DNA of 64,000 bases from Clostridia bacterium (GTDB lineage: Bacteria; Bacillota; Clostridia; Christensenellales; Aristaeellaceae): the NCBI GenBank assembly GCA_017464305.1, contig JAFUDS010000020.1, positions 1 through 64,000 on the forward strand, in the 5' to 3' direction. Below, piece after piece: positions 51,372 to 59,574 of this stretch (its first letter is position 1; each line of letters begins with the position of its first letter). Below the pieces are notes generated by a model. That model worked only from the letters and a program-made list of their open reading frames with translations, made no database searches and was not told the DNA's origin. A program made the position numbers and the translations under genes.

Positions 51372-51890
51372 TCACAGCTCCTTCGTGAAATCCGCAATGG
51401 GCCGGAATACGTCATGCCACGGGGCGTAAGGCTTCGCGCCTGGCGCGGCATAGCCTACGGGAAGCAGGCAGATCGGCTTGATATACGGCGGTAAATCAAA
51501 TGCCTTTGCTACCTCCGCCACATCAAACAGGCGAACCCATACGGAACCCAGCCCCTGTTCCCAGGCTTCCAGCATCATATGGGTACAGACGATGCTGCAA
51601 TCCATCTCCCCGGCGCTATACCCCGGCTCAGTCTGGCTTTTCCAGGTTCGGCGTTCATCGCTGCAGATCAGGAATACCAGCGGCGCGCCATAAATGCACC
51701 GGCACAGGCGGTTAATCTTAGCAACGGCCTCGTCACTTTTGAGCACATAGATCATTTGCGGCTGATAATTGACTGCTGTCGGGGCCAGTTGTGCCGCCTT
51801 CAGAATCAAATCGATCTTTTCCTGCTCCACCGGCTGACTTGAATAGGAGCGCACAGAATATCGCTGGGCTGCCAGATCAAGAAAGTTCAT
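51372..51890 (-). CDS. nitroreductase family protein
   Basis: 172 residues. MNFLDLAAQRYSVRSYSSQP, LKAAQLAPTAVNYQP and LPVGYAAPGAKP are the FMN-binding signatures of small nitroreductase-like flavoenzymes. Divergent from the HxlR gene, the usual partner of inducible nitroreductases. Likely first gene of a redox operon reaching the secreted FAD reductase. Confidence 0.9.
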   Translation of the reverse strand: MNFLDLAAQRYSVRSYSSQPVEQEKIDLILKAAQLAPTAVNYQPQMIYVLKSDEAVAKINRLCRCIYGAPLVFLICSDERRTWKSQTEPGYSAGEMDCSIVCTHMMLEAWEQGLGSVWVRLFDVAEVAKAFDLPPYIKPICLLPVGYAAPGAKPYAPWHDVFRPIADFTKEL

Positions 51891-52029
51891 AAGTCCACCT
51901 CCTTACAGATTGATTTGCGATTGACTAATTTGTCCCTCGCACCTATAATTATAGCCGGAATAATTAATTCCACAAGAACGCACTTTTTTGTGATATACTA
52001 TCAAAAAGTATAGCTAAGAGAGGGATAAC

Positions 52030-52377
52030 ATGAACATTGAGAAGGTAAAAGGGTATCATTGCCCCGTGGAAGCGGCCATGGACGTGGTAGGCGGAAAATA
52101 CAAGGCATTGATTGTATACGAACTGATGCACGGCACCAAACGATACCATGAAATCGCCAGCGCCGTACCCCAGGCTACGCCCCGGATGCTGAGCAAGCAG
52201 CTGAAGGAATTGGAGGAGGACGGAGTGATCAACCGAATTCTTTATCCCGTCGTTCCGCCTAAAACAGAGTATTCTCTCACCGAAATGGGTCAGACCCTGG
52301 TCCCCATCGTGGACGCTCTTTGTAAATGGGGGGAACATTATTTCGAATTAGCCGGTCTGCCAGTGCCGTGTGAATGA
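52030..52377 (+). CDS. HxlR-family regulator
   Basis: 115 residues. Winged helix: CPVEAAMDVVGGKYKALIVY, GTKRYHEIASAVPQATPRML, LKELEEDGVINRILYPVVPP. HxlR proteins sense aldehydes or redox stress and sit divergently to the genes they control, here the nitroreductase. AAAAGTATAG and GATATACTATC just upstream form a small inverted repeat, a plausible operator. Confidence 0.9.
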   Translation: MNIEKVKGYHCPVEAAMDVVGGKYKALIVYELMHGTKRYHEIASAVPQATPRMLSKQLKELEEDGVINRILYPVVPPKTEYSLTEMGQTLVPIVDALCKWGEHYFELAGLPVPCE

Positions 52378-52398
52378 TGTTTCGGTTGTCAATTTCAA

Positions 52399-52434
52399 AT
52401 CCCCTGTCGGCTTGCGACAGGGGATCGTTTTCTT
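52399..52434 (+). terminator. terminator between hxlR and lon
   Basis: ATCCCCTGTCG pairs with CGACAGGGGAT (52399-52425), followed by CGTTTTCTTT. Confidence 0.85.
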
Positions 52435-54734
52435 TATACTGCTTCATTCTTTTGGAGCTCAGGGAAAATATTCAATTCCCGCAGCACCTCTTCTACCATC
52501 GTAACCGGCACGATGGTCAGCTGGTCCAGAATCTCCCGGCTGACCTCCTTCAGATCCTGCAAATTTTCTTTCGGGATAAAAACCTTTTTCACCCCCGCCC
52601 GCTGGGCCGCCAGCAGCTTCTCCGGCAACCCGCCGATGGGCTTCACATCTCCTTGCAGGGTCACCTCACCCGTCATGGCCACCTGGGGCGGCACCGGAAT
52701 ACCGGAGACGAGGGAGGATAGGGCTATGGTCAGCGTGATGCCCGCGGATGGGCCATCCTTCGGGGTCGCGCCGTCCGGCACATGAATATGCAGGTCGTTT
52801 TCCGCCAGCATATCCGCCTCATCAGGCCACATGGATTTTACCAGGCTCACCGCGATCTGCGCGGATTCCTTCATGATGTCCCCCAGCTGCCCCGTGACTG
52901 TGATCTTTCCCTTCCCCTTTGTCAAAAGGGTTTGGATATACAAAATATCCCCGCCCACCGGCGTCCAGGCCAAGCCTGTCACGATTCCGGGCTTCGCGCT
53001 GTCCGCGACCTGCTTGCGGTGCACCGGGTTCGCGTCCATATATTCCGGCAGATTCTCCGCCGTAACCTCGATTCTCGCCCCGGCATCCTCCACCAGCGTC
53101 ACCGCGGCGGAGCGGCACAGCTGATCCATCCGCTTTTTCAGCCCGCGCACACCCGCTTCCCGGGTGTATTCCTCGATCACGCGGTCGATGGCCGCCTCGG
53201 AAACCTGAAGGGCTTCCGGCGGAATCCCCAGGCTGTCCATGGCCTTGGGCAGCAGATGCTTCCTCGCGATCTCCCGCTTTTCCATGGGGGTATAGCCCTG
53301 GAAGGAAATGACCTCCATCCGGTTCAGCAGCGGCTCCGGAATGGTCTCCAGGGTGTTAGCCGTGCAGATAAAGAACACATCACTCAGATCAAAGGGAACG
53401 TTCAGATAATGATCCGTGAAGGTGGAATTCTGCTCCGGATCCAGCACCTCCAGCAGGGCGCTGGCTGGATCCCCATTGTAGGAGGAGGACAGCTTGTCCA
53501 CTTCATCCAGCACCATCACCGGATTGGAGACGCCCGCCTTATGGATGCCGTCGATGATCCGGCCGGGCATGGAGCCGATATAGGTTCTCCGGTGCCCGCG
53601 GATATCCGCCTCATCCCGGATCCCGCCCAGGGAAACCCGGGTGTATTCCCGGCCCAGCGCCCGGGCGATGCTCTCCCCGATGCTGGTTTTCCCGGTGCCC
53701 GGCGCCCCGACAAAGCAAAGAATGGACCCCGACTGATGCCCTTTCAGCTTCATGACGGCGATCTGCTGGAGAATCCGCTTCTTCACCTTCTCCAGCCCGG
53801 AATGATCCTTATCCAGGGTCTGCCGGGCCTCCTCCATGGAAATATCCTTCGCCTCCGCCTTTTGCCAGGGCAGGCTGGTCAGCAGATCCAGCCAGTCCGT
53901 CAGCATGCCGGCCTCCGGGCTGTTGGCGCTCTCCCCCTTCAGCCGGTTCAGCACCTTCCGGCCTTCCTTCAGGGCGGTTTCATTCATCCCCGCGGATTCC
54001 AGCTTCAGCTCCAGACGGCGAATCTCGGACACATTCTCCGGATGCATTTCGTCCAGTTCCTTCTGCAGATATTCCATCTGCTTCTTGATGGCCGATTCCC
54101 GATATAGCTTTTCATAATCCTGCTGCTGGGCCGTCTGGGCCGCGCTCCGGACATCGATCATCTCCAGCCCTTCCCGCAGCGTCCGATCCAGGGTCTGGAA
54201 CCGCGCTCCGATATCATCCATTTCCAGCAGGGCGTATTTCTCCTCCGCGGAGGTATTCAGCCAGGGGGACATGGCCGCGCCTACGGTCCACAAATTATCC
54301 CAGTAGGTGGCGAAGGTCCGCAGGAAGCCTTCCCACTGCTGCCCTCGGGAGAAGGCCAAGATTCTGTCCTTGATCTCCTCCAAGGATTGCGCCGCCTGCG
54401 CCGGATCCACCTCCCCCTCATCGGGCCTGCGGACGATGCTCATGCTGAAGCTCCGATCCGGAAGCTGGACAATCTCGGACACATTCACCCGATTATGCAG
54501 ATCCAGAGAAATAAAGCCGTTTCCTCCCACATCCGCCACCATGCCGGCCACGGCGATGGGATAAAAGCTGTCCACATCCAGATCATACCGATCCGTGTCC
54601 TCCTTCTGGGCCAGGATCGTGACCCGCTCGCCCACGATGGGCGCCTTCCCCGTCAGGCTGCGGTAATCCGCCTCCCGCAGCCACAGCTTGGCTCCGGGCA
54701 GGGCCAGTACATTATATAACGGTAAAACTGCCAT
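52434..54734 (-). CDS. lon: ATP-dependent protease Lon
   Basis: Degrades misfolded and regulatory proteins, including many antitoxins; 766 residues. The start MAVLPLYNVLALPG is placed after AAGGAGG. LAN substrate domain, AAA+ module with GAPGTGKTSIGESIARALGR as Walker A (cited GAPGTGKTS), VMVLDEVDKLSSSY Walker B, and protease domain with the Ser in PKDGPSAGIT and the Lys in GGLPEKLLAA. It is divergent from a TetR gene with two shared palindromes, so it is probably regulated by it. Confidence 0.96.
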   Translation of the reverse strand: MAVLPLYNVLALPGAKLWLREADYRSLTGKAPIVGERVTILAQKEDTDRYDLDVDSFYPIAVAGMVADVGGNGFISLDLHNRVNVSEIVQLPDRSFSMSIVRRPDEGEVDPAQAAQSLEEIKDRILAFSRGQQWEGFLRTFATYWDNLWTVGAAMSPWLNTSAEEKYALLEMDDIGARFQTLDRTLREGLEMIDVRSAAQTAQQQDYEKLYRESAIKKQMEYLQKELDEMHPENVSEIRRLELKLESAGMNETALKEGRKVLNRLKGESANSPEAGMLTDWLDLLTSLPWQKAEAKDISMEEARQTLDKDHSGLEKVKKRILQQIAVMKLKGHQSGSILCFVGAPGTGKTSIGESIARALGREYTRVSLGGIRDEADIRGHRRTYIGSMPGRIIDGIHKAGVSNPVMVLDEVDKLSSSYNGDPASALLEVLDPEQNSTFTDHYLNVPFDLSDVFFICTANTLETIPEPLLNRMEVISFQGYTPMEKREIARKHLLPKAMDSLGIPPEALQVSEAAIDRVIEEYTREAGVRGLKKRMDQLCRSAAVTLVEDAGARIEVTAENLPEYMDANPVHRKQVADSAKPGIVTGLAWTPVGGDILYIQTLLTKGKGKITVTGQLGDIMKESAQIAVSLVKSMWPDEADMLAENDLHIHVPDGATPKDGPSAGITLTIALSSLVSGIPVPPQVAMTGEVTLQGDVKPIGGLPEKLLAAQRAGVKKVFIPKENLQDLKEVSREILDQLTIVPVTMVEEVLRELNIFPELQKNEAV

Positions 54735-54766
54735 ACAAATAACCTCCTTCAGAACCCCACAAAAGT

Positions 54767-54820
54767 TTGACAATTGTCAAGGTTCGAGCATATGCTACAA
54801 TGAACATTGACAATTGTCAA
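54767..54820. promoter_or_regulatory. paired TetR operators and divergent lon/tetR promoters
   Basis: TTGACAATTGTCAA occurs twice as a perfect 14-base palindrome (54767-54780 and 54807-54820). Each contains a TTGACA that serves as -35, one for lon on the minus strand (-10 TAGCAT) and one for tetR on the plus strand (-10 near TATGCT). Binding would block both genes. Confidence 0.87.
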
Positions 54821-54858
54821 GTTTTTTTGTAAAATTCTTCCGTAAGGAGGGGGAAAGG

Positions 54859-55419
54859 ATGTACTGCGGCAGCAATAAAACAGCCCTGGCTTCCCAGCAG
54901 CAGATCGCTCAGGCGATGATGCGGCTGATTCGGGTGAAGCCCTACGCACAGATCTCCATCAGCGAGCTGTGCAAGGAGGCCGATATCTCCCGGCAAACCT
55001 TCTATACGCTGTTTACCAGCCGGGAAAATGTGATGATTTTTACGCTCCAGTCCCGGTACTGCTGCACTGGGGAATTGGAACGCACCGGGCGTGAAAACGC
55101 GTGCGTTCAGGAGGGGCTACAGGGCCTTTGCCGTGGATACAGCCGCTACCTGGTCCGAAACCGGGAGTTGATCCACACCCTGGTGGAAAATCAGATCGAC
55201 TACCTGCTGTATGACAGCTTTTTTGAGGCCCTGAATCAATCGGAATGCCTCTTCGGCCAACTGGAAGCTCCCCTGCGCAGCTATGCCTCCAGCTTCTACG
55301 CCGGAGGTGTGTCCTGCATCGCCAAACAATACGCCCTCAATGGATGCACCGCCACGGAAGCCCAGCTGGAAGAGCTGTTGATCCAGCTCTTTACCGGAAG
55401 CCTTTTTCATAGCTTGTAA
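54859..55419 (+). CDS. TetR/AcrR-family regulator
   Basis: 186 residues; ATG after AAGGAGGGGG. HTH: QQQIAQAMMRLIRVKPYAQI, SISELCKEADISRQTFYTLF. The C-terminal part is unlike known drug-binding domains. It lies head-to-head with lon across the two palindromes, so autorepression and control of lon are likely. Confidence 0.88.
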   Translation: MYCGSNKTALASQQQIAQAMMRLIRVKPYAQISISELCKEADISRQTFYTLFTSRENVMIFTLQSRYCCTGELERTGRENACVQEGLQGLCRGYSRYLVRNRELIHTLVENQIDYLLYDSFFEALNQSECLFGQLEAPLRSYASSFYAGGVSCIAKQYALNGCTATEAQLEELLIQLFTGSLFHSL

Positions 55420-55438
55420 AACAGAATCTTCTTCTCCG

Positions 55439-55478
55439 CCGCGCCAGCGCCTCTGCGGCCAGGCGCGGTCTTCTATAT
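55439..55478 (+). terminator. possible terminator of tetR
   Basis: CCGCGCC (55439-55445) pairs with GGCGCGG (55462-55468); the T-run is weak. Confidence 0.4.
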
Positions 55479-55606
55479 TCTTCTTAGCATCCGAAACGGA
55501 GGGATGGTCTTTTTCGTTTTATATGGAGAAAATGAATCTGGTGTAAAGACTGCGTGAAAGAGCTGTACAATGTTTTTCGTTTCATCATAGGCTCTTGGGG
55601 TGATGA

Positions 55607-57343
55607 TCATTCAGGCGGGAGATGGAAAGTCTCCCCTTGAACCACGCGACACCGTTTCTCGCAGAAGGAAATACTGTAGGTCATGATTTTTTCATACCCT
55701 TCCCGCTGTAGCTCTGCGCAATAACCTTTTTCCGTTATTTGCTTTGTTCCCTGTCGCGCGTCGGAAAGCATCTCTGTAGGCGCTTTTGAAACCTTTGCCT
55801 CCAGAATAAACGCCAAATCCCAGCGGGTCCTTTGTTTGGCCAGGATATCAAACCTTCCCATGCCGCTTTCTCTGTTGCTTTTACACAGGTAATTCCGGTT
55901 GAGCTGCATCAGGGTCAGCAGCACGCCATGATAGAAAGCCTCCGCGGTATCATAATAGCTCATGGCGGACATGAATTCATCCGTCAGAATCTGCTCCGCC
56001 CGCGCGGCATTCCCCTGCTCCAGGGCCCAGTAGAGGGATCGTACATCAAATGTCTTTACCGATTCTCTGAACCAGTCGCTGATCTGATCCCGATAAATCT
56101 TGAGCACTTCCCGGTTGGGAATCCGGGCCTGGATCATATCTCCGTCAAAGGAAGCGGCCGTCAGATATCCAGCGGAAAGCATCACGTTCAGTACATTGTC
56201 GGGATCCTTATACAGCTCGTTATAGACAATATTATCCCGGAGGGGGAAGCTGATCTCTTCCCCCTGCATAGCCCGTTCTATTTTCGCCCTGGTGTCCTCA
56301 TCCGCCCGTTCCGCCAGCTCCCGGATGATGACGTTGCCGCTGGTGTTGGCCCAGTAAGTCAGGGGCGGCGCCGCAGGATTGGCGTTCAGATCCTCAATGA
56401 ATTGAATCACGGACCAGGGATTATAAATGACAGTATTGCCAAAGCGGTATCCATCATACCATTCCCGCACCTGCTCAAAATGATCCCCCACGCCACTGTC
56501 CTGCAGCAGCTTCCTGACTTCCCCTTCTGTAAATCCAATCGCGTCGCTTCCGCGATGGGAAAGAACCGTATTTACGGCGGGATTATTCAGCCCGGTATAT
56601 ATTCCTTCCTTCGCAATGCGCAAGCAGCCGGTGATCACGGCGAACTGCAGGTTCTCCGAGTTTGTCTTCAGCACATTCTGCAACAGGGGACCAATTACGC
56701 TTACCATCTCTGGATAATAGCCTTTTGAATAGGCATGCTCCAGGGGAACGTCATATTCATCAATCAGAACCACAGCCCTTTTTCCGGAAGCCTTTCGCAG
56801 AAAGTAGGTCAGTTGCTTCAGGGATTGTTGGTAATCAGCCAGGGAAATCTTCTTGCCCTGATCATCAAATCCAGATAGAATCTGTCGATAATACAGCTTG
56901 TCAGTGTCTGTTAATGCTTCACTTTCCAACAGATAAGATTTATCGTTATAGAGATCTCGAATCAAGTTTCGAAGGGCTGGCCACGCCACACCAAAGGTAC
57001 TGCCCTTCACCGTTTGCAGCGTTATATTGATCACAGGATAGCTGGTCATCTGGTGGGTATATCTCTCCCCAGCCTCCATGATCTTCAGTCCCTGGAACAG
57101 CTCCCGATTTTCTGTGTTCACGGCTTCATTTCGGGTATCTTCGACAAATCGGCGAATCATGGAGAGCGTCAGCGTCTTCCCGAACCGGCGGGGCCGGAGG
57201 AAGAAGGTTGTTTCATGTTCGCCGTCGAGCAGAGGAATTAGCAGTTCAGTTTTATCGACATATCTGAATCCGCCTTCCAGATTCTTCTTAAAGTCCTCCG
57301 ATGCGGTATAAGTCGTCTTTTCCTCTTCCAGCCACATCTTCAT
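55607..57343 (-). CDS. AAA-ATPase-like plus PD-(D/E)XK nuclease family protein
   Basis: 578 residues; start MKMWLEEEKTTY after GGGGAGGAGG. N-terminal AAA-ATPase-like domain with FRYVDKTELLIPLLDG, the loop FFLRPRRFGKTLTLSM as Walker A, and VVLIDEYDVPLEHA as Walker B. The C-terminal nuclease-like part has MGRFDILAKQR and FILEAKVSK, the D...ExK core. These PF09820/PF08011 proteins occur in many copies in gut bacteria; their job is unknown, with a defence or mobile role suspected. Pieces of this gene and its leader are scattered in the window (45612, 59449). Confidence 0.85.
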   Translation of the reverse strand: MKMWLEEEKTTYTASEDFKKNLEGGFRYVDKTELLIPLLDGEHETTFFLRPRRFGKTLTLSMIRRFVEDTRNEAVNTENRELFQGLKIMEAGERYTHQMTSYPVINITLQTVKGSTFGVAWPALRNLIRDLYNDKSYLLESEALTDTDKLYYRQILSGFDDQGKKISLADYQQSLKQLTYFLRKASGKRAVVLIDEYDVPLEHAYSKGYYPEMVSVIGPLLQNVLKTNSENLQFAVITGCLRIAKEGIYTGLNNPAVNTVLSHRGSDAIGFTEGEVRKLLQDSGVGDHFEQVREWYDGYRFGNTVIYNPWSVIQFIEDLNANPAAPPLTYWANTSGNVIIRELAERADEDTRAKIERAMQGEEISFPLRDNIVYNELYKDPDNVLNVMLSAGYLTAASFDGDMIQARIPNREVLKIYRDQISDWFRESVKTFDVRSLYWALEQGNAARAEQILTDEFMSAMSYYDTAEAFYHGVLLTLMQLNRNYLCKSNRESGMGRFDILAKQRTRWDLAFILEAKVSKAPTEMLSDARQGTKQITEKGYCAELQREGYEKIMTYSISFCEKRCRVVQGETFHLPPE

Positions 57344-57460
57344 CCTGCTTCCTCCTCCCCGAAACTTACCAGCGCATCGCCCAGTTACCAAGGCTCTCTG
57401 TCTCTGGATCAATTATATCTGTTTCAAGAACTGAAATCAATTCCCTCTTCTGGGAAGAAT

Positions 57461-57880
57461 ATCCGGGTCAGCTCCATTCTGGATGCGCTTCCCTCGGACA
57501 TCCACACCACCGATTTTTTCCACAGGGTTGTTCGGCTCAAGGATGACCAGTATGTAGTTGTGCTCCGCGAAATCGAAGGAGATGCAACATTGGCTGATAT
57601 TGATACCGCACTTCAAGCATCCCTTCTGCGCGATGCTGTGCAATCAGTGCTGTATGATTCTTTGATTATCATCTGCGGAGCAGTAAGCACATCGCCGGAT
57701 TATGCTGCTGATGTAAATGAATTGATACAGTTGCTCCGCTATCGCATATTGGATGGTGAAAACTGGACAGGCTTCTCCGAGGTCATGGAGAAAAAACGAA
57801 TCAATGCCAGTGTGCCTGATGCCATTTGCCGTGCTCTTTTGGATACCGTGTATGAGCAAGATGCCCTAGGGCTTGAATGA
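57461..57880 (+). pseudogene. AraC-derived fragment fused to unknown sequence
   Basis: Starts with IRVSSILDALPSDIHTTD, which copies residues of the 46879 AraC protein, and continues in the same frame into an unrelated region (VVRLKDDQYVVVLREIEG ... DAICRALLDTVYEQDALG). No start codon with ribosome binding site is visible at its beginning. A rearranged remnant. Confidence 0.5.
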
Positions 57881-58145
57881 CGTCTTCTGATCTTAGCGTT
57901 CAGTCCATCGCTCAACAGTTTTCGGTCAGTCCTTCGTATTTCAGCCGCCTGTTTAACAGCGCTAAACAACAATCCTTCCCACAGTACGTCAATGAGATGC
58001 GTCTTGAGCGCGGTAAGGAATTATTGGAAAATACTAGCCAGGATATTAAAGACATCGCAGAAATGGTTGGTAATATTTATGTTTCTCAGGATAGAGCGCC
58101 TACAACATTGCGGGGAACGCAGGGCTCCTCCAGGAATACAACCTC
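57877..58145 (+). pseudogene. AraC-type HTH remnant
   Basis: DLSVQSIAQQFSVSPSYFSR, LFNSAKQQSFPQYVNEMRLE, and DIKDIAEMVGNIYVSQ form one and a half HTH units of an AraC/YesN regulator. The second HTH breaks off where the recombined LRR block begins (58148). Confidence 0.65.
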
Positions 58146-58147
58146 TT

Positions 58148-58978
58148 CTTGCATGGAAATTATTTGCGCAGGCTGCTGTCTTCCCTCCGAGTGAACGCTT
58201 CCGCACTGATCTCGACGTCGGAATCATGGATAAATTCTTTCAGTTGGCCACAGCCTGCGAAAGCCCAGGCTCGTATCTTTTTCATTCCGGGTTTGCAGAC
58301 AACTTTCTTCAGGTTCTTGCAGTCCGTAAAGGTTCCTGAAGCTAGACTCATGACGCTGCCAGGAATCGTGATCTCTTCTATGCCGCTTCTTGCAAATGTA
58401 TTTCCCCACATATCTCTGAGCTTCTCCGGCAGTTCAATATGCCGAAGGTTATCACAGCCTTCGAACACGAATTCTCCCAGGTCAGTGACAGTTTTGGGGA
58501 TATGTATGATCTCGATTTCAGGATGAAATCTGAAAACACCGTCGAATATGATCGTTACCGGTTGGCCGTAATGGGTGTTAGGAATGAATACTTCCTTTTC
58601 ATCTCCCTGATAGCCCATCAGGCAGAAGGTTTCATCTTCCACCTGCTTAAATCTGAATTCCTGCATTATTTATCGCGCTCCTTCACCGGGATGTGTTGGT
58701 GATGCTTCAGGGTTCATACGATTTCTTCTCTCTGGTCTATGACATGAACGATGAAGAAATTACAGGTACTTTCCGATCAGACTTTTAGCACAAGCACAGA
58801 TCAGCCGTAATGATACCACAATCCCTGCTGTTCCACCAGGTTCCCAAAAACAAAAAAGAAGGAACAAGCCAAATCTGACTCATCCCTTCACGCAGCCTGC
58901 TCCTTATTGCTCATAACCTTTATCCCTGTGTCGAATTCTACTTCCAACTCCGTCTCCCGCACGGTGATGCTCTTCACG
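58148..58978. repeat. 0.83-kb direct repeat, copy 2
   Basis: Counterpart of 47782-48612, offset 10.37 kb. At its right end it does not continue as in copy 1 but jumps into the flavin reductase gene. Confidence 0.85.
58160..58666 (-). CDS. leucine-rich-repeat (BspA-like) protein, copy 2
   Basis: 168 residues, intact, differing from copy 1 at only a few positions (for example LPEKLRD versus LPEGLKD). Same BspA LRR repeats. Being intact suggests a recent duplication. Confidence 0.85.
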   Translation of the reverse strand: MQEFRFKQVEDETFCLMGYQGDEKEVFIPNTHYGQPVTIIFDGVFRFHPEIEIIHIPKTVTDLGEFVFEGCDNLRHIELPEKLRDMWGNTFARSGIEEITIPGSVMSLASGTFTDCKNLKKVVCKPGMKKIRAWAFAGCGQLKEFIHDSDVEISAEAFTRREDSSLRK

Positions 58979-59232
58979 GCGTAGTAGCCAGTGCGCTCGA
59001 ATTTGTCATTCATCTTGTTGCCGGAGGAGATGCCGAAGAAATCAGCCACGTCCATATGAGCTTCGTCCGCCAGGGCCACGGTGAAGGCTTTGCTAGCCTT
59101 GATGTTCAGCCAGGTCTTTTTCCCCTCGCCGATGAACAGGATGATCTTGTCCTCATCGCAGATCTGGCCCCAGGCTACGCCCCGGATGCTGAGCAAGCAG
59201 CTGAAGGAATTGGAGGAGGACGGGGTAATCAA
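58888..59232 (-). pseudogene. chimera of flavin reductase middle and recombinase tail
   Basis: The frame reads VAWGQICDEDKIILFIGEGK ... SGNKMNDKFERTGYYAVK, copied from the 50522 gene, then switches to ITVRETELEVEFDTGIKV of the recombinase fragment. It has no matching start. This is the product of an internal deletion in a duplicated block. Confidence 0.8.
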
Positions 59233-59377
59233 CCGAATTCTTTATCCCGTCGTTCCGCCTAAAACAGAGTATTCACTCACCGAAATTGGCCAGACCCTGG
59301 TACCCATCGTGGACGCCCTTTGTAAATGGGGGGAGCATTATTTCGAATTGGCCGGTCTACCAGTGCCGTGTGAATGA
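59172..59377 (+). pseudogene. 3' half of hxlR, duplicated
   Basis: QATPRMLSKQLKELEEDGVI ... GQTLVPIVDALCKWGEHYFE and the same ending as the 52030 gene, but without the first half of the winged helix. The join is in a shared CCCCAGGC. Confidence 0.82.
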
Positions 59378-59574
59378 TGTTTCGGTTGTCATGAAACATC
59401 ACCACTGAAAAAAGCGCCGCATGTGTTGCGACGCTTGATTGTTTAGAATGCCTCTGCGGTATCATAATAGCTCATCGTATTGAAGCCGTTTTCTCCCTCG
59501 TCCGCCAGAGTCCCACAAAAGTTTAGTAATTTTCAAGGTTCGGAAAATGAAACGAAAAAGACCGTCCCTCCGTT
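59378..59574. other. mosaic of short gene fragments
   Basis: 59449-59477 copies part of the ATPase/nuclease gene (compare 55939-55967); 59507-59545 is a decayed copy of the lon operator region (compare 54751-54790). No gene. Confidence 0.6.

Noticed and set aside
58888..59232. A genuine new fusion protein
   Set aside because: Both halves are copied from neighbouring genes and the frame has no start signal; it is a deletion product.
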